From assembly GCA_026874595.1 (NCBI GenBank), contig CM049311.1, positions 11,067,676 to 11,131,675 on the forward strand: a DNA stretch of 64,000 bases. The letters are read 5' to 3'. A program made the translations under genes and the position numbers. Below, in pieces: positions 1-9,439 of the stretch (position 1 is the stretch's first letter; every line of letters begins with the position of its first letter). The stretch comes from Sipunculus nudus. Its lineage: Eukaryota; Annelida; Sipuncula; Golfingiida; Sipunculidae. The notes under the pieces are model-generated. The model had not been told where the DNA came from. It searched no databases and saw only the letters and a list, made by a program, of their open reading frames with translations.

Positions 1-322
1 AACGCAGAAGTGTAGACCTTAGCTACATAGTTGGGCCTGCACGATTCTAGCTCAAATTTTGGTTAGATTTGAATAAAAATCTAATCAATAATGATACAGA
101 AAAGCAAGTTACATATTTAGAACTATAATAGATCAGCCATTAAAATGCCAAAACAATACCCTTTTTAATTTTTCCTAAAAATTAAGTCAGTTTCAATTAA
201 TAACAATATATATCTATGGCTATAAGTTTAACTCTTTTAAGTTTGTGATTAGTATGGTTAATATAAATACAACAATAATGTTGCTTAGATTACAGGTTAT
301 AGTGCAATACGTTTTCTTCAAA
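1..322. other. AT-rich sequence, nothing recognised
   Basis: This AT-rich stretch has no supported gene. If the weak minus-strand terminal exon just to the right is real, this would be its 3' flank. An ATTAAA-type poly(A) signal can be read on the minus strand near 165-170, which is weak support only. Confidence 0.3.
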
Positions 323-486
323 TTATTTTGCTTTTGATGTACAATCTCTACATTGTTTTCTTTTATATTTCGAAGATATGGTGCGTACAATTACTACAGC
401 AAACGATGTTAAAAGCAACTTATAAAGGACAGGAATAGTTTCCAATATGGAATATATCCGAGTCATACCACGTTTAAATGATTTAC
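323..486 (-). CDS. possible terminal coding exon, membrane-anchor-like (weak)
   Basis: On the minus strand a pyrimidine-rich acceptor ending TTTACCAG (AG at 488-487) precedes an open frame that enters in phase 1 and runs about 54 codons to TAA at 325-323. The translation has a hydrophobic stretch (…VLYKLLLTSFAVVIV) followed at once by a basic, Cys-containing tail (…SKYKRKQCRDCTSKAK). That is the order of a transmembrane segment, stop-transfer charges and short cytoplasmic tail. I recognise no family. A different open frame on the plus strand (426-635) overlaps it, and frames of this length are common by chance in AT-rich DNA. The acceptor is directly followed by GTAAAT, so the site could also act as a donor or recursive splice point. 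Confidence 0.2.
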
Positions 487-952
487 CTGGTAAAGAAATA
501 TTTAGCAAAATGTTCAATGGCATCAGAATTACAGTAAATAATAAAGAGCTGTCATTCCATTTTCACGATCACAGAATTCCGCCAAATTTCGCAGGACAAA
601 TAAAGCTGTTTGAATTGAAATTGCTGGATTTGTGACCAAATATGAGTTGTAAGCAGTGCAGCTGTGACCAAATGATAGCTGTCCTACGTGTGATTAGGTT
701 ATCTTTTAAAAAAACGTTTTATCGGAGAAATTACTTTTAGGTATACTGGCTCAGGTCGAAAATGGCATTACTAGCACCATATGGGTAATTTATGTCGTGG
801 CATATTGTTAAATATCATATACATAAACGTTCATTTTTATTCTCTATATTATACATGTCATATTCTATTATTTACTACAAGATAAATTTTTGATGTCAAA
901 CTAAGCGAAATGTTGTTTTACATGTTTGGAATACTAGACTGATATTAGACTC

Positions 953-954
<2 letters not shown>

Positions 955-991
<37 letters not shown>
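955..991. repeat. (GA)n microsatellite
   Basis: An uninterrupted GA dinucleotide run of about 18 units, flanked by unrelated AT-rich sequence. Confidence 0.97.
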
Positions 992-993
<2 letters not shown>

Positions 994-1887
994 ATTCTAG
1001 GTTATCTTTTCCATGACATTTTTAGTCTTCTGTGAAAATAAATCAGTATGTTTGTCCCGAGTATTTTGACTGATGGTAAGGTGTGTATACAGGTTAAAAG
1101 AATAAAAAAGAAACCTCTATTATTTAGTAGTCTGTTCAGCACGACAGAATAATTTCTTTGAGTAATAAAAATTTATCCATGATCTTTCAACCCCGTCAAA
1201 GGTAAAAATACATTTTGTAGCTGTATAATTTGTTTATGTTTTGTAAAAGATGACTTCTATGCAGTATATTTTTCTTGAGTGAATTGCAAGGATTGGATTT
1301 TAAAGCCTTCCGCGTAAAAGAAAATACATACCAAAAGAACTTATTATCACAATGGAAAATGAAGTCGCTCTCAAAGGGATATCTTGCAAACAAGTCCAGT
1401 AGGGGATGTTTATATATAGAGTATCTACCGCCACGGCAACAGGCGGATGTGCTGACAACTTAAAAGGTGTGACCTTTAGTTGTGCATACTACAAACACTA
1501 CTTTGTTAAGCCCTAACGCTAATGGTGTTGGATTAAATGAAGATCTTGACACTATCAAGTCAAATTACTATACACCGAAATGTCACACGTTCCTGAATTT
1601 GGTGGTCTTATATTCATACACTTGTGTGATTTTCTTGTTGTTATCTACTGTATTTTCATCCATTTTAATTAAAGCAGACGACTTGTGGTGTATTGTAAAG
1701 TCCTGATATTTAATATTAAGCGGCAGATTCCCAAACGGCAACCCCGGAGAGAAAAGGTAGCTTAATTTTGTTTGCCTCGTAAAAATAGATGAGAAACAAA
1801 GCTTTATTCCCATTTTTTAAAGTTTACATGTATCCAGTCATTCTTATAAGCACGTACTATCAATATTCTTTTCTTTTTACTTCTCAG
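992..1887. other. AT-rich stretch with unassigned open frames
   Basis: A plus-strand frame from about 1254 to the TAA at 1461-1463 has mixed polar composition and a possible acceptor at 1263-1264, but no good donor before its stop. A second frame at 1482-1706 is hydrophobic. Neither can be joined in phase to the stronger terminal-exon candidate that starts at 1888, so neither is annotated as coding. Confidence 0.25.
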
Positions 1888-2010
1888 GATAACCAATCCG
1901 GCATCATACTTTCCCCAAACAATTTTAATGGGACAATCGTTTACGATAAATACATCCAAAATATCTCGACAAAAAGTGTATCAATTATAAATCTTTCCTT
2001 AAAACAATGA
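1888..2010 (+). CDS. candidate 3'-terminal coding exon, faintly CUB-like
   Basis: A strong acceptor, a pyrimidine-rich tract ending CTTCTCAG with AG at 1886-1887, opens a frame of 40 codons in phase 0 ending at TGA 2008-2010. An AATAAA lies 75 bases after the stop at 2085-2090, so acceptor, stop and poly(A) signal are in the right order and spacing for a last exon. The start of the peptide contains SGIILSPNNFNGT, resembling the SG-x-I-x-SPNYP opening of CUB domains, an extracellular beta-sandwich module. The diagnostic cysteines are absent and the exon is short, so this is only a hint. A second frame of the same exon is also open for 33 codons. No upstream partner exon in phase was found within the window. 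Confidence 0.3.
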   Translation, partial: DNQSGIILSPNNFNGTIVYDKYIQNISTKSVSIINLSLKQ

Positions 2011-2084
2011 AAAAGTAAATTTCGCTTATGCAATTTAAATGTTGAACCTGTTTGAAGTGTATGTGCAGCAATCTTTATTTTGAA

Positions 2085-2090
2085 AATAAA
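2085..2090 (+). terminator. poly(A) signal AATAAA of the candidate terminal exon
   Basis: Canonical AATAAA 75 bases downstream of the TGA at 2008-2010. The hexamer is common by chance in AT-rich DNA; its value here is its position relative to a strong acceptor and stop. Confidence 0.3.
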
Positions 2091-2139
2091 AGCTGTTTCA
2101 ACGCGATGTAACCATATATACCCTAAATCAAGGGATTCG

Positions 2140-2530
2140 GCGAGTGTGCGGACATAAAATATTGATGGGGTTACAGGTGTTTAATGCGTTTCCAATTGCT
2201 TTAATCCCGTACCCAACGTGCGAGCAAGCCACAGAGCATACCGCTAGTGGACTTATCACGCTATCTTTATACGGAGAGAGACGGCATTCAGGAAAAAGAC
2301 CCTGAAGTGATACACAAGCCACATGGAGTAGTCTGTCTAACTGACATTCACTTCGACATGGCCTCAGCTGGCTCCTGTTAAAGAACAGGTGGCTTTTCCC
2401 GCCACTATAATGATCAACTCTCCCTCGGGCGTGAACCATGCTGTTAATAAGATGCCTTGGTGTTATCGGGGATATGAGTTTGAATCCCGGACTCTCTTTG
2501 TCCCATCTTGAAATTAATTTCTTACCCACT
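2140..2530. repeat. GC-richer block with tRNA B-box-like sequence, possible degraded SINE
   Basis: This block is clearly GC-richer than its flanks. Near its right end, AGTTTGAATCCCG on the plus strand resembles a Pol III B box (GGTTCRANTCC). No convincing A box sits at the expected distance upstream and there are no target-site duplications. A 133-codon minus-strand frame spans the block, but its composition is not clearly protein-like and I treat it as fortuitous. A degraded tRNA-derived repeat is the most economical reading. Confidence 0.25.
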
Positions 2531-3532
2531 GTTTATGATAACAAACTAATCACCTCCCCTCTGATAATGTAAACTGGATCTCAAAATAAGAACGGTATCC
2601 ATTAAAAAATAAGTTAAGGTTTTGACAGGACTCTCTCTCCTGACCCGAGCTGCAAGCCGGGTGTAGTGAAAATAAGCTGCACATTTTTTATATAATGATA
2701 CTTTACTTTTCGGATGAGAGGGGGTCACCTGGTTTTCTGCTTGTAGAAATACAGGCCTATGTGGACACCAAATGCACTTTTCAGATGAATTCCCACCTTA
2801 AGATTGTCCCTAGAGTAGTTTCCTTTCGGATTTCAGTGTAGTTTATTTAACCTTGCGTAAGACTAAAATGCGGATGTCGCAAGTTGCATGTTGGAATTAA
2901 TAGCATATCGCCAGTGCTGCTTAAGGGGAAGAATACAACAAGGCTCATTTTTCCTAAGGGTATGTCAATGTTAATGCCAAGAGCAGAGATTTGTAAATAA
3001 CGGTCTTCTGAATTGTTCTTCATCTTGACGCTAAGGGGCATCGATATACCCATCGCTTTTCAACCTTTATGAAAAATTATTAGCAAACGTCTGTACCAAT
3101 TGGTTTATTTGTGCTGTCAGTGAGGTCGACATAGGGGTACTTAAGTCGATATGCCATAAACACTGAAACCTGTCACTCAAATAGTCATATTATTTACTGA
3201 TAGATTGATGATATATTTTCACTAAAATATTTCCCCGTTTTGTTCCTTTCACTTGAAAGAAGATTTCAAACAGCTCTCTGTGATTCATTTAGAGCAATAC
3301 GAATTAAATCAATTTAACGACTATCAAATTCCAGTATACAACCACCTATCAAATCAGGAAAAGTCATTCTTTTTATAAAGGAATCAAAATTTAATGTCAA
3401 AAACCATTGGCAAAATAAACTGGTAAAAAAAGAATGTCTTAATCAATGGGATGTTAAGCATTGAATTCTTATGTTTTATACTTTATAGACTGATTCCATG
3501 ATAAACTGCCATTTTTGTTTAGTTTCCGACAG
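2531..3532. other. intergenic or intronic, nothing firm
   Basis: AT-rich sequence without recognisable elements. On the minus strand, an acceptor ending CTTCTTTCAAG (near 3257) would join the 3903-3972 exon in phase 2 and give a 19-codon tail ending in TAA, with AATAAA on that strand at about 3109-3104. That open length is expected by chance, so it is noted but not annotated as coding. Confidence 0.25.
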
Positions 3533-3724
3533 GGAGCGACATCATACAGTGACGACAAGAAAGAGCAGCCCTCTACAAAAATTTCACCAAACGGGCTGCG
3601 TAGGTTATGTCAAAGGACCCGCTGTTGTCGGAAGGGGCTATCTTTCTTTCACAGGAAACAATACTTTATCCTCACATCCGGGCGGGGATGCCCGGATCCT
3701 CAGTTATTTGGCCAAACCCTTGTC
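3533..3724 (+). CDS. candidate internal exon, 192 nt, two open frames (uncertain)
   Basis: The segment is bounded on the plus strand by an acceptor (TTTCCGACAG, AG at 531-532 past 3000) and a consensus GTAAGT donor at 3725. The 192-nt length keeps phase. Two frames stay open throughout. In phase 0 the peptide is polar and Cys-rich, with LCQRTRCCRKG near residues 25-35 and GRGCPDP near 51. In phase 2 it reads GYVKGPAVVGRGYLSFTGNN around residues 25-45. I cannot say which, if either, is translated. A perfect 8-bp inverted repeat (ATCCGGGC/GCCCGGAT, 3676-3697) lies inside. The segment runs opposite to the secretory gene whose second exon lies 180 bases to the right. It may instead be a conserved regulatory island. 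Confidence 0.25.
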
Positions 3725-3902
3725 GTAAGTCGCTGATTTTTACATTGACACAAAGGTCATGAATTATACCGTAATGAATGCTTCCGTCCGCGGCAGAGCG
3801 CTTGCCCATATATCTTCATTGATCAATGTCACCCTCCACCTTGTGTACAGACGCTAGCCTACCCGTGTACTGATAAAGAACCAGCTTAATAAAGCGCCTT
3901 AC

Positions 3903-3972
3903 CTTTTAACTTGCCTAAGCAAGTCTGAGAGTCTTCGTTCTCTAGGATTCCTGTCACCATCATCATCGTCTG
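3903..3972 (-). CDS. candidate exon 2 of the secreted or membrane protein gene, NAGNAG acceptor
   Basis: On the minus strand, the acceptor TTTCTAATTTCAG is followed by a 70-nt open segment and donor GTAAGG (starting at 3902). In phase 1, the phase left by the signal-peptide exon at 35.2 kb, it encodes an acidic run (DDDDGD) and then a basic stretch with NPRERRLSDLLRQVK, ending in phase 2. The acceptor is a tandem CAGCAG, so two products differing by one Ala are possible (exon starting at 3972 or 3969). RERR resembles a proprotein-convertase site, which would fit a processed precursor, but I recognise no family. Another frame is also open, so phase agreement and the two splice sites are the main evidence. 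If correct, the intron upstream is about 31 kb. Confidence 0.38.
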
Positions 3973-4013
3973 CTGAAATTAGAAATTACAGCCAATCAAT
4001 TTCAGGTTTTTAG

Positions 4014-4190
4014 TCACGTGATTTTTACATGACATATGTCATATTTTAAAAAATAGTATTTTCTGTTTGTCTATTATGGCATTAATTCCTTATTCTCCAC
4101 CATATGAATCATCTATTTTTGCATCACGTGAAATGTAAATAACATATGTAACATTGACAAAAAATCCTTTTCTGTTTGCCTCCCATGGAA
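4014..4190. repeat. diverged tandem duplication carrying CACGTG E-boxes
   Basis: Two copies about 110 bases apart (from 4014 and from 4124) share TCACGTGA, then ACATATGT, an A-rich run, then TTTTCTGTTTG and ATGG. Each copy carries one CACGTG and one CATATG E-box in the same order and spacing. It lies just upstream, in gene sense, of the candidate exon at 3903-3972. Confidence 0.6.
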
Positions 4191-4199
4191 GGAAATCTT

Positions 4200-5540
4200 T
4201 TGCCATATGATTTATACACAGTTTCATAGATTATTTTGGTCACTCATATTCAAAGCCAATTAATTCTGATAACGTATAAGTAAAAAAAAATAAATTTTAT
4301 GTCTTTCAAAAGAATAAGACAAATTGCTCATTCCCTCCTATTTCTTTTTTATTTATTTTTTTACCTTGTTTGGAATAGCGCCAAACTCGATTTAATTCGA
4401 TGTATTGAAAACGACTGCTCACGCTGCAGTTCTTTACTTTTTTAATAAATTTAACCTGAAACTTTTTAGTTGTGAACTCTCTATATAAGAACTTATAAAG
4501 ACCCTTAAACATTTTACTTTTGCATATATTTGTCTATAGATCCCAGTCACAGGCGTATGTCCGTTAAGTTGTGCAGTATTTTCAAATACGTCATCGCTTC
4601 AGTCGGCTTTACGATCCGATCTTTTAAAAACTTTGGATAGAGTCAGCTTATATATCATGAGTGGGATAAGAATTTGAGATAAAAAGAAAGCTTGCATATT
4701 ACAAAATGAGAAATTTGAAATTCTGAGACTAAAATAGTACACAATGATTTTGTACATTTCATTGGCTGTTAGACGAAAAAAAAATTATTTTCGTGTAACG
4801 ATTTAACGAGTCATTTGCCGGAACAAGTGTGTTAATTGCCTACTAATTAACATGCATTAGATGAATTATTGTAATTTTATACTATTTATAATGTACGTAA
4901 AAAGGTGAAAGGATATATTTCTATATATCATGTGTTCCCAGTGCCGAGAACGTATCATCTCCAGAATGCCAAATCCTCATATGCAGCAAGTAATATTTAT
5001 AAATCTATGTCGTCTGAAAACCTATATCGCTTAAACAGATCTACCAAAATAATGTGACCTCCATGGTCAATTTCACCAAAACTTAAAAAAAAAGTTATCC
5101 TTTTATACTTTCTTCAGCATAGAGAAGTCAGATCTTAAACGTTTTATATCCTTACATGAAAGAGAAATGTTTACATGTATCCATGTGCGCGTAAATGCGC
5201 GAAAAATCGCATGTTTGTTTTAAACTGTGGTGTTTCCATGTGTCCGTCAGCGTATATGCGTATGTGAGTACATGCGTGAAAATCGCTCCTGTGGCGAAAA
5301 CTTGGATTTCCGATAGAAAGATATAATAATTTTTTTGAAAGACCTTCTAGAACTAGTGTTAAACTATTCTTCTGCCAGTTGACCCATATACTGATATATG
5401 CGGACAAGAAAACACTGCTTTAATTGCATATAAGCCTCGAGAGTAACTTCAGTCTTTAAAATAAATATTCGTCAATGCCTATTGAAGTGTAATCTTTAAT
5501 ACTCAATGTTTAAGACAAATCCATCACTGTCGTATAATTT
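4200..5540. other. AT-rich, nothing recognised
   Basis: No splice-bounded open frame, repeat or promoter stands out. Short poly-A and poly-T runs only. Confidence 0.4.
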
Positions 5541-5544
5541 TTTA

Positions 5545-6020
5545 AAAAAGCCTGAGCCCTCGGTGGGACTATTTTTGGACAGAGGGCAAAAGGTTAAACA
5601 AGCTGGGCAGACAATCAATCATAACAAATGATCATCAGGGAGGGCCCGGATAATAGCCGTTATGATTGGCTTCATCAACGCTCTGCCAGATGGCCGGAAT
5701 ACATCATTAAGTCCTGAGGCTGCGTAAAGAAACAACAGATTGATGACCCCATCAGTAAAACTCTTATCTTAACAAACTGCTGACTGGGGCTTTTTTAACG
5801 CCAAATGTATAATTGACAGCTGTCTTCACCCTGTCAGTGTTTGGCATCTCCCTCCACACGTTAAACCAATATAACGTAAAATCCGCTGCCCTTTGCGGCC
5901 TTAATTAGATACGAGTCACTGAGGTTTTCTTGTAGATTGCTTTATTTGCTGGAAATAGAGAATAGGCACTTGAGACAAATGTCATTGACGCCAGACGGTG
6001 CCCCCAGGGTCGCAGGCATG
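5545..6020. promoter_or_regulatory. GC-richer island upstream of a TATA box, possible regulatory element
   Basis: About 480 bases of clearly higher complexity and GC than the flanks, with homeodomain- and E-box-like words (GTTAAACAAG, CAGCTGTC, TTAATTAGAT). It sits directly upstream of a consensus TATA box at 6022. Its function is inferred from composition only. Confidence 0.3.
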
Positions 6021-6021
6021 G

Positions 6022-6087
6022 TATAAAAGGGTTTTATCTGGAAGAAACAGTCTCTGTTTTCATCCGTGAAATATGAAGCCACTCTGG
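6022..6087 (+). promoter_or_regulatory. candidate TATA promoter with initiator and short ATG leader
   Basis: TATAAAAGG at 6022-6030 is followed 26 bases downstream by an initiator-like ACAGTCTC (A near 6048), and then by an ATG at 6073 opening a 15-codon frame (MKPLWWILCPFHHRR) that ends in TAG. AAG|GTAGCT could serve as a weak donor before that stop. The TATA-Inr spacing is right for RNA polymerase II. The short hydrophobic leader is not a convincing signal peptide. It may be a promoter for a spliced or noncoding transcript on the plus strand. Confidence 0.25.
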
Positions 6088-6780
6088 TGGATTCTCTGTC
6101 CCTTTCATCACAGAAGGTAGCTATTATGTGTTTCCTTTCTCAGATCTGATTATCTCTGGTAAAATAAGGGCTTCCTACAAAAGCCGCCCACGTTCGGAGG
6201 CTGAGACTCATTTCAATATGTGAAAGTTCGGCCTGCACTGAACTCAAGTAGATTGGTATCTGTTAGAACTGTTAGAAATTCGACACCAGGTGCTCAAAAA
6301 GAAACTGTGAGATAAGTTCTTAAGGTGACCTAAACGGTATTATCGTCGTCTTTTATGTTTAAATATAGCATAGGTATAAACGTGCTCATGTACTCAGATT
6401 TTTTTTCTGCTTTCACTGAATGTTACTATGACCGTGCCTTCCGCTACCTCTGTCCACATTATTTGGAGGTTGTTTTGTAATGCAAACAAACCCAACATTT
6501 ACTCTAAAGCACAGAAAGATTAAAATTTATAATTACCAATTGTGAAAATGAAAGTATTGTAATGATTTTCCTGTATACCGGTCAAAACTTAAATATTGAG
6601 ATCAAGCCTATACTTTGCTTCATCTTTCAACATCTACCCCTTCAGCGATGCAAGTACTTTACGGAATGTCACATGGCCATAACTGAACAAGATAAACCAG
6701 TCGAACAAGCCATACAGTGAATATTTATTTCATAAACCTATATGGCAATAAAAATTACATATTTTTATTTTTTTCCTTAG

Positions 6781-6796
6781 TGCGAGTCTTATATTG
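6781..6796 (+). other. candidate 16-nt microexon
   Basis: A very strong acceptor (TTTTTATTTTTTTCCTTAG ending at 6780) and a consensus donor (TTG|GTAAGTATG starting at 6797) enclose only 16 bases, TGCGAGTCTTATATTG. Both sites are better than those of most candidates in this window. Sixteen bases change phase by one, so inclusion would shift a reading frame. It could follow the plus-strand candidate exon at 3533-3724 in phase 2 without creating a stop. Transcript evidence is needed before it counts as a real exon. Confidence 0.3.
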
Positions 6797-6899
6797 GTAA
6801 GTATGTCTAACAAAAAATAATACTGAAAAATGGACAGGGGACAGTGAAAAAAATTATATTATTTCTGTTATCAGAATTTATTTGATATAAATTTAACCA

Positions 6900-8170
6900 T
6901 AGGTATTACCGAACTTAACAATTAATTAATGGTACTTTGGTTGTTGATATATACCTGAGGGGTACCTTTAAACTTCTTCCAATACAACCAACTTCTGTTA
7001 TCTTACTGTTTTACCATTTATCTTACCGAAAAGAAATTGCTTGTAGTCGTTGCTTCAATACCCATTCTATGTGACTTCTTCCAAGTCGTATCAATTGCAA
7101 GAGCACAATGTGAGCATTGTTCTGATTTGATATATTCCTTATATATTGTACATTGCATTTTATCATTTAAAGGAATCATGGTGTTCAATAGTCGTACAAA
7201 CTACGGTATGGTATCGGACGCGTAAACAGTTTCCCCATGAACACTTAGAACCTTGCCTTACACATTGCAGCCTGTATATTATTGCCAAACAAATAAGATC
7301 AGTTTTGGAGTTGTGTACTTTTAACCGATTTTCATCCATGCATATTTAATATCCATCGCACAAATTCCGAAGATATATTACAGATCTCTACTTGAAGCTT
7401 ATCACCATTAAAGGAGCTTTATCACATGGTCGTCTACATAACCATTAATGTAGACATGTTCGATAATATTTTCTTGCATTTTGCGAGCGCATGCTAAATA
7501 TAGAATAGGTCCCTTGAGGAGTAATCCTTTTAGAAATAATCACACGGACTACGCATGTTGACGTAGATTATTACAATTTAAATAAACCCGTTTTGCTTGC
7601 GCTTTAAAACAGAAAATAAAGAAGTATCAGGTTTTGAAAATTAATATTGGATGTGATGATTTAATCATATTTGGACATGAATGACACAATGTACGGTATT
7701 CCTATTGGATCCGTGTCTTTATCGGGATCCAAAAAAGAATTGTTCTTTCCGGGCCTCTTTGTGCTTGACAAAAAATATACTTCTAATAGGCGACACTCAG
7801 GAAAACGTGAGAATATGATTTAAAGAAAACTTCATATCAATTCTATTTAAATCTATTTTATTTTCATATTTGATTAAATGTTCCTTTGAATGTTTTATTA
7901 AATACAAATATTTCCCCCGTTAATCGCATTCCCTTCAATACAAAATGTACTGAACTTCGATAAAATTTGTTTTGTTCATAAAATCCATAAAAAAATATCA
8001 GACTATTTTAAGAACTTCTGGTTAGTTGACAAAAGTACATTTTGTTTCCGCTGGAAAATCCCCTGCTTGCTCTAAATATTTGGTAGCAGGGTAAATGGAC
8101 CAAATGTTTTTCTTGGTGTTGCCTTACGGGCCAACGTACTCAGCATGACCGTCATCTAGTCGAACACCAT
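6900..8170. other. AT-rich, nothing recognised
   Basis: No supported gene or repeat. Several GTAAG-like donors on either strand lack partner acceptors with open sequence. Confidence 0.4.
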
Positions 8171-8176
8171 CCGTTC

Positions 8177-8206
8177 ATATATATATATGTGTGTGTGTGT
8201 GTGTGT
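8177..8206. repeat. compound (AT)n(TG)n microsatellite
   Basis: About 6 AT units run directly into 9-10 TG units. A longer example of the same compound type occurs at 52.54-52.60 kb. Confidence 0.95.
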
Positions 8207-8449
8207 CAATCTTGAGTATATTTACCTAGTCAGAAGGACAAAATGTCCTCTGGATTAAACACTTACGTCCTTAACATCGTGGACTTACATTTGCAGCACT
8301 TGATTAAGGTACAGAACTGCTTTGATTATTTGCTTACCTGGTTAGCTAGTGTTCCTGAGTGATGGATAAAATTTGCTTGAAAGTGGTTAGGAGCACGTAA
8401 TTAAGTTTCAGACAAAGAGTAGTGATCTACCGGTCGTGCAAGCTATCAA

Positions 8450-8790
8450 ATAGAAAGCTCGTGTGCTATTAGCGAATGCTATTAATTATAAGCTCCTGCT
8501 TTGGAGACGAAGTGGCTCGGGACGAATCCAGATGTTAGGCAGGCACGATCACGGAAACTCGTCCTTGTGACCGAAACGGCCGGCTTCATATGCGGGAGTG
8601 CCTTCATTAGATGGAATGCGCTCTAAAGGGCAGCCATTTCTATTAATTTACAATGGAATGAAGCGAGGGTCTGTAAGGTTGTTGAGGCATGTATTGGCCT
8701 AATTTAATTCTGTTCCACCCACGGTCGAAAATAGGAAGCCCGGTGTTACGACGTAAGGCTACCCAAACTTTAGGTTTTCCCCGGTAAATG
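8450..8790. promoter_or_regulatory. GC-richer noncoding island, enhancer-like
   Basis: A block of balanced composition in AT-rich DNA, with ATTAATTATAAGCTC and TAATTTACAATGG homeodomain-type words and no frame of useful length. It lies within the putative 31-kb intron of the minus-strand secretory gene. Regulatory function is inferred from composition. Confidence 0.25.
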
Positions 8791-9179
8791 AATTGCAGAT
8801 TTCCCCAAGTTCAGCCTAAACCTGATTTCAGTTTATGCTACTAGTTAGATTACCCCACGTTGATTTAGCTAAATGATTAAGTCTTATGCGTTGTGTTTAA
8901 TGCCATGATATGATAATTCAATAAACCAAGTGAAAAGATGAAATTTAAAGCTGAAATCAATATATAAAAATGAAATTATATTGTAGATTATATATAAGTT
9001 CATAAGACATAACATACACATACAAGCTTTACAATGATTCAATCTAATTTGTTTTAATCCCAAAGAAAGAAACGATTTAAAAAATAACCAATATAAATAA
9101 AAAGTAGGCATGTCTTCGGAAAATCGTAAGGGTAATGTGAAATCGGTATGAAATAATTAGTAGAGTAAACAGAAGTTTG

Positions 9180-9430
9180 TGTCAGGCTACCCCCAGTATT
9201 CTGAAGTGGGGGTACTTATAACTCATTACACCAGGATGGCGAGCTATGAAAACGATCAGCCCCCGAGTTTACTGCCCGTCTTTCAATGAGGCCCGAGGGC
9301 CTTTATTACCTCCAGTTTACATGACGATGGCAAAAACACATTCAGAGTAAACACCTAAACTGATGACATTATGACAGCGATTAAGCCCGTTTGGTTCAAT
9401 TAAAACGAGTCATATGAAGACAATGTTGTC
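9180..9430. promoter_or_regulatory. GC-richer noncoding island with a CCCCCA/TGGGGG hairpin
   Basis: The island starts with an inverted repeat TACCCCCA…TGGGGGTA (about 9188-9214) and continues with non-repetitive sequence of balanced composition. No open frame or splice structure. Possible conserved regulatory element. Confidence 0.25.
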
Positions 9431-9439
9431 TACAGAGAG

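Noticed and set aside
447-635. Plus-strand frame with fairly protein-like sequence
   Set aside because: No convincing acceptor precedes it, it overlaps an opposing minus-strand candidate, and a frame of this length is expected by chance.
2460-2500. Possible tRNA gene from a B-box-like word
   Set aside because: No A box at the right distance, no acceptor-stem pairing and no anticodon arm could be drawn.
2128-2529. 133-codon minus-strand open frame, the longest in the window
   Set aside because: It has no splice or start support and mixed Cys/Pro composition without motif. It coincides with a GC-richer block holding a B-box-like word, so chance or a degraded repeat is likelier.
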